Source: Lachnospiraceae bacterium
GTDB lineage: Bacteria > Bacillota > Clostridia > Lachnospirales > Lachnospiraceae
NCBI GenBank assembly: GCA_017958465.1
Contig: JAGDCQ010000114.1
Coordinates: forward strand, 1 to 12,552
Direction of reading: 5' to 3'
Length of the DNA: 12,552 nt
The notes beneath the pieces were generated by a model. The model saw nothing but the letters and a program-made list of their open reading frames with translations. It made no database searches and was not told where the DNA came from. Both the position numbers and the translations under genes were made by a program. Below are positions 7,104 to 12,552 of the stretch, piece by piece; the stretch's first letter is position 1, and every line of letters begins with the position of its first letter.

Positions 7104-8033
7104 ATGGGATTTTTCAGAGACCTTTTTTCCGGGAAGAAAAGAAAAGCTACAAAGAACGCAGGTACGGTGCAGCCGGTTGAAAAGCCGATCGGCGATATCA
7201 CATTCTTTGAATACGACTACATAGGCAGCATTGGGGCCGATTCCCACACCTATACCCTGAAGAAGGATGAGGACAAGTGGACCTTCACATTTTCCGGCAT
7301 GCAGTATTCCGAGTACGGAGAGGTGCAAAAGGAAGCGGGACCGGAGGTCATCGCGGCCTTAAAGGAAGCCTGTGAACGAAACGGTGTCGGGGCCTGGGAC
7401 GGGTTTAACGAATCAAATCCCGAAGTACTGGACGGTGACGGCTTTTCATTCACCATGCGCTTTGCGGACGGTACCCGCCTTCGCGCCGGCGGCAGTAACG
7501 CTTATCCGAAGGGCTATTTCGCCTTTCTTAACGAGATGAACGGTATCCTTTCTCCGCTGCGGGAAGAGGTCCTTGCAGAGAAACGTAAGGAGATCATCGC
7601 AAATTTCAAGGGCGGGGAGTTTGAAGGCGGCCTCTTCAATTTCATCCAGAAAGGAAGCGCCGGGTCCGACAGCTATTTTGCCATGATCTTCAAGCAGGGC
7701 ACAAGGACCAGCAACTGCGAGATAAGAGTCAAAACGGCGGAATACAGCAACCTTCCGGGTGGCGAGCTTAAGATCATGAAAACGGTACCGGACGAGGTGC
7801 TGCACCTTTCAGAGATCGATGAAATAATAAAAAAATACAACCTTATCGAGTGGTATGACTACGATAAGGCTGCAAAAGACTATAACAACAGCGAGTGGTT
7901 CCAGATATCGCTGGGCTACGGCGAAACCAGCATCAACGCCTGCGGAACTGAACACCCGAAGCACTATGACGCTTTCAGGAAAGCGTTTTTAGCGGTTCTA
8001 AAAAAGATCATCGACGAAGCAAAAGACCTGTAA
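7104..8033 (+). CDS. Unrecognised 309-aa cytoplasmic protein with an internal domain duplication
   Basis: I do not recognise this protein. The ATG at 7104 is chosen because AGGAGGAG (7093-7100) lies 3 nt upstream; a GTG at 7089 is in frame but has no ribosome site. There is no signal peptide or membrane helix. The N-terminus (MGFFRDLFSGKKRK) is short, basic and amphipathic. Two regions look like diverged copies, about 81-149 and 231-299. Each runs: EV..L..I, then a Trp (W98 / W250), an acidic stretch, an aromatic strand (FSFTMRF / FQISLGY), a DG- or GE-type turn, AGGSN.YP / ACGTEHP, and an aromatic helix ending in L (YFAFLNEMNGIL / YDAFRKAFLAVL). Spacing from the Trp to the aromatic strand is 16 and 15 residues. 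It probably shares a transcript with the HD-GYP gene. Its 3' end overlaps the convergent permease gene by 26 nt. Confidence 0.88.
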   Translation: MGFFRDLFSGKKRKATKNAGTVQPVEKPIGDITFFEYDYIGSIGADSHTYTLKKDEDKWTFTFSGMQYSEYGEVQKEAGPEVIAALKEACERNGVGAWDGFNESNPEVLDGDGFSFTMRFADGTRLRAGGSNAYPKGYFAFLNEMNGILSPLREEVLAEKRKEIIANFKGGEFEGGLFNFIQKGSAGSDSYFAMIFKQGTRTSNCEIRVKTAEYSNLPGGELKIMKTVPDEVLHLSEIDEIIKKYNLIEWYDYDKAAKDYNNSEWFQISLGYGETSINACGTEHPKHYDAFRKAFLAVLKKIIDEAKDL

Positions 8034-8844
8034 GCCAGCAGATGGCAAAGGCAGCCACGTCCACCGCAACAATGGTGGAGCCGGTAGGGGTGCCTGCCAG
8101 GATCGAGATAACGATCCCAAGGAACGCGCAGATCACGGATATGATCGCCGAGAAAACAGTTACGGACTTAAAGCTCGTGAACAGGCGCATTGCAGAGAGC
8201 GCCGGGAAGATCACGAGAGCTGATATCAGGAGCGAGCCTACCAGGTTCATCGCAAGGACTATGATAACTGCGGTTATCACTGCGACCAGGAGGTTGTACG
8301 CTCCTGTTTTCATGCCTGTGGCCCGTGAAAAACTCTCGTCGAAGGTGATGGCGAAGATCTTGTTGTAGAACAGCACAAAGACAAGCATCACGAGGACGGA
8401 AAGGACAATGCAGAGGATCACTTCATCCTTTGTGAGGGTGAGGATCGAAACCGAGCCGAAAAGCGTGCTGCATACATCTCCGGACACATTTGCGGATGTG
8501 GAGAAGATGTTCATCAGCAGGTAGCCGAAGGCAAGGGCTCCCACAGATATCATGGCGATGGCGGCATCGCCTTTTATTTTTGTGTTCCTGCCGGTGTGGA
8601 GCAGGATGATGGCACTTACCACAGTCACGGGGAGCACGACCGCGAAGTTGTTTGACAGGCCCACAACTGCCGCTATGGCAGTCGCTCCGAAGGCTACGTG
8701 GGAAAGGCCGTCGCCAATGAATGAAAAGCGGCGGAGCACAAGGGTCACGCCAAGAAGCGAGGAGCAGAGCGCGATGAGGACGCCTACGATAAGCGCATAC
8801 CTCACGAAAGGAAACTGAAGGTAGTTGATAAGTTTATCGATCAT
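8008..8844 (-). CDS. znuB: Metal ABC transporter permease, ABC-3 (ZnuB) family
   Basis: This is the membrane channel of a zinc- or manganese-type uptake ABC transporter. The 278-aa protein is almost wholly hydrophobic, with about eight predicted helices. It carries the ABC-3 family motif GDGLSHVAFG (44-53), which belongs to the segment preceding the ATPase-coupling region. The middle (FDESFSRATGMKTGAYNLLV) and the run MNLVGSLLISALVIFPALSAM are also typical of ZnuB/MntB proteins. An AGGAGG lies just before the ATG, and the gene overlaps the upstream ATPase gene by 11 nt, so the two are coupled. The metal cannot be read from a permease alone; zinc is the working call from the binding protein and gene order. 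The C-terminus overlaps the convergent gene at 7104-8033 with no clear terminator. Confidence 0.92.
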   Translation of the reverse strand: MIDKLINYLQFPFVRYALIVGVLIALCSSLLGVTLVLRRFSFIGDGLSHVAFGATAIAAVVGLSNNFAVVLPVTVVSAIILLHTGRNTKIKGDAAIAMISVGALAFGYLLMNIFSTSANVSGDVCSTLFGSVSILTLTKDEVILCIVLSVLVMLVFVLFYNKIFAITFDESFSRATGMKTGAYNLLVAVITAVIIVLAMNLVGSLLISALVIFPALSAMRLFTSFKSVTVFSAIISVICAFLGIVISILAGTPTGSTIVAVDVAAFAICWLTGLLLRR

Positions 8845-9568
8845 CCCTTTTGTCCTCCTTTTTCCTTGTGTTCGATGAGCGCTCGATAAAGAGCTTTCCT
8901 TCGGAAGTTTGTACGTACTCGTCGCGGGTGCCGAAAAACACGGTATCGCCGATGTGAAGGATGTGGCTTGCGTATTTCAGGGCAGCGGCCACGTCGTGGG
9001 AAACCATGATTATGGTGATGCCCTCGTGGTTCAGCCTGCTTATGAGCTCGTACATCTCGACGGTGACCTTAGGGTCAAGGCCGGAAACCGGCTCGTCCAG
9101 CAGCAGGACACGCTCGGTGGCACAGAGCGCACGGGCAAGGAGCACGCGCTGCTGCTGTCCGCCGGAAAGGTTTCTGTAGCAGCTTCCCGCAAGGTGTGTG
9201 ATGCCCATCCTGTCCATATTGCGGCGGGCAGTCTCCTTCTCTTCACGGGTGTAAAAAGGCCTCAGTCCCTTGCGGCCCTCAAAGCCTGAAAGGACTATCT
9301 CCGTTACGGACGCGGGAAAATCCTTCTGTACAACGGTCTGCTGGGGCAGGTAGCCTATCTCGTTCTTTCTCAGATTGTCACCGAAACGGAAAGTCCCGTC
9401 GAGAGGCGCCGTGAGCCCGAGCAGCGTCTTCATAAGAGTGGACTTGCCGGAGCCGTTTTCGCCCACGATGCAGATATAATCCCCTTTGTTTACGGTAAAG
9501 GAGATGCCTTCCGCGATGGCGCGTCGTTCATATCCGAGTATCAGGTTTTCAGCTTCTATGAGGGGCAT
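8834..9568 (-). CDS. znuC: Metal ABC transporter ATP-binding protein (ZnuC-like)
   Basis: This cytoplasmic ATPase powers the metal importer. All ABC motifs are intact in its 244 residues: Walker A GENGSGKST (36-44), Q-loop around Gln76-Gln77 (GYLPQQ), signature LSGGQQQR (134-141), Walker B VLLLDEP (154-160) and H-loop His191 (SHD). GYLPQQ and FPASVTEIVLSG are typical of the ZnuC/MntA subfamily. GGAGG lies 7 nt before the ATG. The tail after about residue 225 is highly charged (KKEDKRDDR) and overlaps the permease start. A 61-nt gap separates it from the upstream binding-protein gene and holds a possible hairpin (9591-9614). Confidence 0.95.
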   Translation of the reverse strand: MPLIEAENLILGYERRAIAEGISFTVNKGDYICIVGENGSGKSTLMKTLLGLTAPLDGTFRFGDNLRKNEIGYLPQQTVVQKDFPASVTEIVLSGFEGRKGLRPFYTREEKETARRNMDRMGITHLAGSCYRNLSGGQQQRVLLARALCATERVLLLDEPVSGLDPKVTVEMYELISRLNHEGITIIMVSHDVAAALKYASHILHIGDTVFFGTRDEYVQTSEGKLFIERSSNTRKKEDKRDDR

Positions 9569-9590
9569 TGTTTTCCTCCGTATATAGTAT

Positions 9591-9614
9591 CCCTGCCAGC
9601 CAAGCGGGACAGGG
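9591..9614 (-). repeat. Small inverted repeat between binding-protein and ATPase genes
   Basis: CCCTG (9591-9595) and CAGGG (9610-9614) are complementary, and CC/GG pairs just inside extend the stem with one bulged base. No U-run follows on the - strand, so it is not a standard terminator. It could set different transcript levels for the abundant lipoprotein and the downstream genes by affecting mRNA stability or attenuation. It is short, so chance is possible. Confidence 0.3.
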
Positions 9615-9629
9615 GTTGATCTTTGATAG

Positions 9630-10610
9630 TTATCTTAAGGCCTCTTTTAATACTTCGAGGTTCTTTTCCATTACTGAAAGGTAAGTTATCCCGCTCCGGA
9701 TATCCTTGTCGGATACAGACTGGAGGGAGTCCAGGGTGAGGATGGACTGGTCCCCGGTTTTTGTGCTGCGGCGGATAGTCTCTGCCACGCGCCCGTCTGA
9801 GGAATCGATTATCATAATGCTCTTTAACCCCAGCTCGTTCACCTTTCCGGCAAGGAAAGAGACGGTCTCAAAGCTTGCCTCTGTTTCCGCGGAACACCCG
9901 GAAAAAGCGGCAAAATACGAGATGCCGTAATCGTCGGTGAGGTAGCGGAAAGGGAAACGGTCGCCAAAGAGCAGGGTCTTAACGGGAGCTTCTTCTGCTA
10001 CGCGCCTGTATTCCTTATCAAGGGCACCGACCTTTGCAAGATAGGAGGAGAGGTTTTCTTCGTAGCGGGAAGCGTTTGCGGAATCTGCGGTTTTTAGGGC
10101 CACAGCTATGGCTTCGCAGCATTTTTCAGCATTTTTAAGGGACAGCCAGATGTGCTCGTCAAATTCCTTTTCGCCATTTTCTGCGCCTTCAGGCTCTTCC
10201 TCTTCAGTATCGGTGGCGCCTTCCGGTGTCTCTTCTTCTTTAACGGCGTCTCCAAGGACCTCCAGCAGGTTTACAACGATCATATCCTTATTTACTGCGT
10301 TCTTCAGGACATCTGCCACCCAGCCGTCGGATTCGCCGCCCACATATATAAAAACATCGCTTGTGGAAATTGTGACTATATCAGCCGCGGAAGGCTGGTA
10401 GCTGTGGATATCGGTCCCGTTTGTAAGGAGGACTTTCAGGTCCGGGCTCTTTTGCCCTTCCCCTGCCTCGCCTATGATGGAGGCCGTCCAGTCGTACAGC
10501 GGGAAGATGGTGGTGACCACCGTAAGGTTCGTATTCTTTTTAGCGGGATTCCCGCAGCCTGCAAGGCTCACACAAAAAAGGAGAGCGGCAAGCAATATAT
10601 ATTTCTTCAT
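9630..10610 (-). CDS. znuA: Metal-binding lipoprotein of ABC importer (ZnuA-like, acidic loop)
   Basis: This surface-anchored binding protein delivers metal to the permease and ATPase encoded after it. It has a lipoprotein signal peptide with lipobox LAGC (lipidated Cys19). The cluster A-I binding fold is seen in VVTTIFPLYDW, GTDIHSYQPSAADI (His69 as first ligand) and DEHIWLSLKNA (His153 as second). Between them, residues 124-152 are strongly acidic: 15 of 29 are Glu or Asp and none is His. Many ZnuA proteins have a His-rich loop here. The usual third ligand motif (F-H-D-A-Y) reads FGDRFPF (215-221), so that histidine is absent. The fourth region reads IIDSSDGR (Asp269, Asp272). Length (326) is normal. 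GGAG precedes the ATG, and a near-consensus promoter lies at 10651-10679. Zinc is the most likely ligand, but manganese or another metal is possible. Confidence 0.9.
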   Translation of the reverse strand: MKKYILLAALLFCVSLAGCGNPAKKNTNLTVVTTIFPLYDWTASIIGEAGEGQKSPDLKVLLTNGTDIHSYQPSAADIVTISTSDVFIYVGGESDGWVADVLKNAVNKDMIVVNLLEVLGDAVKEEETPEGATDTEEEEPEGAENGEKEFDEHIWLSLKNAEKCCEAIAVALKTADSANASRYEENLSSYLAKVGALDKEYRRVAEEAPVKTLLFGDRFPFRYLTDDYGISYFAAFSGCSAETEASFETVSFLAGKVNELGLKSIMIIDSSDGRVAETIRRSTKTGDQSILTLDSLQSVSDKDIRSGITYLSVMEKNLEVLKEALR

Positions 10611-10650
10611 ATTATTCTCCGAAAGACTCTTTCCGTTCTATGCCTGAGGG

Positions 10651-10679
10651 ATTGTAACACGTGGCGGAACAAATGTCAA
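10651..10679 (-). promoter_or_regulatory. Near-consensus promoter of the metal-uptake operon
   Basis: On the - strand TTGACA (10674-10679) and TACAAT (10651-10656) are spaced by 17 nt, with a TG one base before the -10 (extended -10). The leader is about 34 nt to the GGAG and ATG. Such a strong promoter is likely held down by a repressor, consistent with the palindrome just upstream. Confidence 0.75.
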
Positions 10680-10685
10680 TAAAAA

Positions 10686-10706
10686 TGAAAATGAATTTCA
10701 AATTCA
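10686..10706. promoter_or_regulatory. Fur-family-type operator, perfect 7-1-7 plus overlapping half-perfect copy
   Basis: TGAATTT-C-AAATTCA (10692-10706) is a perfect 7-1-7 palindrome, the geometry of Fur, Zur and PerR boxes. A second 7-1-7 element, TGAAAAT-G-AATTTCA (10686-10700), matches at 6 of 7 pairs and is offset by 6 bp. Overlapping Fur-family sites are commonly arranged in this way. It sits 7 bp upstream of the metal-operon -35. Zur is the natural candidate regulator given the operon, but the sequence differs from the B. subtilis Zur box. The regulator is therefore inferred, and a LysR site cannot be excluded. Confidence 0.55.
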
Positions 10707-10795
10707 CCGTAGAACCCCGAAAACCAAATTGCTTAATCGATTCAGTAAAATGCATATTCTGTTTGAAAATAGACACAAAAAACAGGACTATACTC

Positions 10796-10824
10796 TTGCA
10801 ATTGTAAAAAAATTATGATATTAT
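10796..10824 (+). promoter_or_regulatory. Promoter of the LysR-type regulator gene
   Basis: TTGCAA (10796-10801) and TATTAT (10819-10824) are spaced by 17 nt, with TGA directly before the -10 (extended -10). The start near 10831 gives a leader of about 100 nt. A second, perfect TATAAT at 10912-10917 has no good -35 and would start inside the coding region. Confidence 0.62.
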
Positions 10825-10828
10825 CATA
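10814..10828. promoter_or_regulatory. Second perfect 7-1-7 palindrome, covering the LysR-gene -10
   Basis: TATGATA-T-TATCATA is a perfect 15-bp palindrome with the same 7-1-7 geometry as the site at 10692-10706 but a different sequence. It covers the -10 box of the LysR-gene promoter, so a bound protein should block initiation. Its core resembles Fur/PerR-type boxes. The AT-rich setting raises the odds of chance palindromes. It may instead be a LysR autoregulatory site. Confidence 0.5.
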
Positions 10829-10929
10829 CCATGACGATAAAGCACCCTTATACCTTGTTCTGTTTTAACTGTCAGGAGGCAGGGCGGGTTTCGGGGAAAA
10901 GTGACAAATAATATAATGTGGGGGCATGT

Positions 10930-11820
10930 ATGGTAGATAACAAATTAATATCACTACTTAAGATCGTTGAGTACGGAAGCTACACAAAAGCCGCAAGGCA
11001 GTTGTCCCTGACACAGCCGGCCATCAGCCAGCACGTCAGACAGCTTGAAAACAGTTTCGGCGTAAAGATCTTTGAGAGGGCCGGCGGCAAGATGCGTCTG
11101 ACAAGACAGGGAGAGTATCTTGTTGCATACGCTAAGCGTATCACGGTCCTTACCGAAAGGCTGAAAGAGCTTATCGAAAACGAAGAGAACAGCGCAAGTT
11201 CTTACAATGTTGGTATTACAAACTCGTCGGAGGGTCATGCTATCGTCGAGGCTCTCGCAGCCTACGCAAACGGGAATCCCGGCCTGAATCTCAAGCTGGT
11301 CACGGCTGCTCCGGAACGTCTTTTCAATATGCTCCGTGAGTATGAAGTGGATTTTGCGGTTGTCGACAGCAATGTGGGACCAGAGTTCGACTCCACAAGG
11401 CTTGATACAGACAAGCTTGTCCTCTGTGTTTCTCCTACCCATCCGCTTATAAAAGCAAAACAGGTCAGCCTCGCACAGCTGAAGAAGGAAAAGCTCATCC
11501 TTCGCAACGCGAACGGCAGTACATCCGGTCTTTTCACGGCGGCTCTCGGGAAACTGGGGCTTAACCTTTCGGATTTCAACGTGGTAATGGAGATCGAGAG
11601 CATTGCTACGGTGAAGGATCTTATCCGTCACGAATACGGCGTTGCCGTTCTTGCACTCAGTGCCTGCGCAAAGGACGTTAACAAAGGAGAGCTCGTCGCT
11701 CTCAACATCGAGCGCCTTAGCTCGCCTCACGAGATCAACATCGTATATCCTTCGGATTTCAAACACGAAGATCTTATAAACGGCATCATTAATACTTATA
11801 ACTCGAGAAAACAGAACTGA
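10930..11820 (+). CDS. LysR-type transcriptional regulator
   Basis: This is a 296-aa LysR-family DNA-binding regulator. The N-terminal winged helix-turn-helix is clear (residues about 1-60): LISLLKIVEYGSYTKAARQLSLTQPAISQHVRQLE, then FGVKIFERAGGKMRLTRQGE. A linker helix (about 65-90) leads to the effector-binding domain (about 92-290), with VGITNSSEGHAIVEAL, DFAVVDSNVG and HEYGVAVLALSACAKD. ATG 10930 is chosen because GGGGG (10920-10924) lies 5 nt upstream and the HTH starts at the usual distance. GTG 10918 is the alternative. The effector is unknown. It is transcribed away from the metal-uptake operon across a shared 319-nt region and precedes a PAS-GGDEF gene by 28 nt. LysR regulators often control a divergent neighbour, so the uptake operon or its own promoter are candidate targets (inference). 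Confidence 0.93.
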   Translation: MVDNKLISLLKIVEYGSYTKAARQLSLTQPAISQHVRQLENSFGVKIFERAGGKMRLTRQGEYLVAYAKRITVLTERLKELIENEENSASSYNVGITNSSEGHAIVEALAAYANGNPGLNLKLVTAAPERLFNMLREYEVDFAVVDSNVGPEFDSTRLDTDKLVLCVSPTHPLIKAKQVSLAQLKKEKLILRNANGSTSGLFTAALGKLGLNLSDFNVVMEIESIATVKDLIRHEYGVAVLALSACAKDVNKGELVALNIERLSSPHEINIVYPSDFKHEDLINGIINTYNSRKQN

Positions 11821-11848
11821 CACCTCGCACACCTAAGAAGGAGCGGAT

Positions 11849-12552
11849 ATGGACAGCTACGAATTTGATGAGACCCAAAAAAGGTTTATTGAGCAATCGG
11901 TCATCCCTTATGCAGTATACCTGTTTGTGGACCGGCGAGTTGTAACACTCGCGGTTTCAAACGGTTTATGTGAGCTGCTCGGGCTTTCAAGAAACGATGC
12001 TATCGATCTCTTGAACAATGACATGTATCGCTACACCCACCCGGACGATCTTGCCCGCGTTGCGGATCTCGGGTATCAGTTTGCGGTTGGCGGAGAAGTT
12101 TACGACGCAGTTTACAGGACGAAGTCACGTAACGGGAAATATGTGATCGTTCACTCCCACGGGCGAAAAGTCCGTGCAAAGGACGGGACTCCGCTGGCTT
12201 TCATCTGGTACATGACAGAGCCTCTTAACGCAAGGAAGAAGATCGAGGCCGAAAGGCAGCTTGGGGCCGGGCTTGGCAACATCATGCGTGATGAGAATAT
12301 GTTCCACCGCAACTTCTTCGATACCCTGACCGGGCTTCCGAATATGACCCACTTCTTCTCCATAGCGCAGGAGGCCAGTGAGAAAGCCCACAAGAACAAT
12401 ATTGTTCCCAAAATGCTCTTCTTCGATCTTTCCGGTATGAAGTCCTTCAACGGGAAGTACGGGTATTCCGAGGGTGACAAGCTTATCCGTGAAGTTTCCA
12501 TAGTCCTGAAGAACCACTATACCTCCGATTTCTGCGGCCGTCTCGGGCAGGA
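11849..12552 (+). CDS. PAS-GGDEF signalling protein (3' end outside window)
   Basis: The ATG at 11849 follows AAGGAG (11838-11843) by 5 nt. The frame stays open to the last base, giving 234 visible residues. Residues about 18-124 form a PAS domain (AVSNGLCELLGLSRNDAIDLL, YRYTHPDDLARV, GKYVIVHSHGRKVRAKDGTPLAFIWYMTE). A diguanylate cyclase-type domain starts at DTLTGLPN (158-165). FFDLSGMKSFN (191-201) keeps the first metal-binding Asp (Asp193) and the base-contacting Asn201. GYSEGD keeps Asp210, but the usual DxDxFK second Asp is Ser and GH is GY. The GGDEF motif itself and any EAL domain lie beyond the window, so cyclase activity cannot be judged. It is probably co-transcribed with the LysR gene. 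No signal peptide or membrane helix is visible. Confidence 0.86.
   Translation, partial: MDSYEFDETQKRFIEQSVIPYAVYLFVDRRVVTLAVSNGLCELLGLSRNDAIDLLNNDMYRYTHPDDLARVADLGYQFAVGGEVYDAVYRTKSRNGKYVIVHSHGRKVRAKDGTPLAFIWYMTEPLNARKKIEAERQLGAGLGNIMRDENMFHRNFFDTLTGLPNMTHFFSIAQEASEKAHKNNIVPKMLFFDLSGMKSFNGKYGYSEGDKLIREVSIVLKNHYTSDFCGRLGQ

Noticed and set aside
7986..8004. TTTTTAG/CTAAAAA inverted repeat as a bidirectional terminator
   Set aside because: The stem is almost all A-T and is not followed by a separate U-run on either strand. It also lies within coding sequence. Noted only in the overlap finding.
10831..10911. A 26-codon ORF starting with ATG exactly near the predicted LysR-gene transcript start (possible leaderless peptide)
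   Set aside because: No ribosome site, no recognisable sequence, and the length is within chance for this region. The AGGAGG inside it (10875-10880) is not placed before any start that opens a gene.
1..12552. Defence system, prophage, IS element, CRISPR array or tRNA
   Set aside because: No transposase, integrase, nuclease or toxin-like gene, no regularly spaced repeats and no cloverleaf-like segment were seen. All sizeable frames with good starts are housekeeping, transport or signalling genes.

Overview
The window looks like chromosomal DNA of an anaerobic Firmicute, most likely a Clostridia/Lachnospiraceae-type bacterium. The reasons are a SUF iron-sulfur operon that uses SufU rather than SufE, strong AGGAGG-type ribosome sites, GTG/TTG starts, a 7TM-HISK membrane sensor joined to HD-GYP, and roughly balanced GC. 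This placement is inference; no rRNA or other marker is present. I see no tRNA, IS element, prophage gene or CRISPR array.

Region 1 (1-4672, + strand) is a tightly packed operon: sufB (5' end cut by the window), sufD, sufS and sufU, then mnmA. Neighbouring genes overlap or lie within 2 nt of each other. SufS removes sulfur from cysteine and SufU accepts it. SufB/SufD (with SufC, presumably upstream outside the window) assemble Fe-S clusters. MnmA uses sulfur to thiolate tRNA wobble uridine.

Region 2 (4686-8033) holds rpiB (- strand), converging on mnmA with only 13 nt between them. A compact divergent promoter region follows, then a + strand pair: a seven-helix membrane HD-GYP protein (predicted c-di-GMP phosphodiesterase) and an unrecognised 309-aa protein that appears to contain two diverged copies of one domain. 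The start of the HD-GYP gene is not straightforward: the best ribosome site points to another frame.

Region 3 (8008-10610, - strand) is a metal-uptake ABC operon in the order binding lipoprotein, ATPase, permease (ZnuA/ZnuC/ZnuB-like). The binding protein has an acidic loop where many ZnuA proteins have a His-rich one, and it lacks the usual third histidine ligand motif.

Region 4 (10611-12552) starts with a 319-nt AT-rich intergenic region. It carries a near-consensus promoter for the metal operon, a divergent promoter for a LysR-type regulator, and two different perfect 7-1-7 palindromes of the geometry used by Fur-family metalloregulators. The LysR gene is followed after 28 nt by a PAS-GGDEF gene cut by the window end.

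Most of the window is recognisable housekeeping and transport. The most unusual parts are the duplicated-domain protein at 7104-8033, the double-palindrome control region at 10686-10828, the binding protein with altered metal ligands, and the HD-GYP start region.
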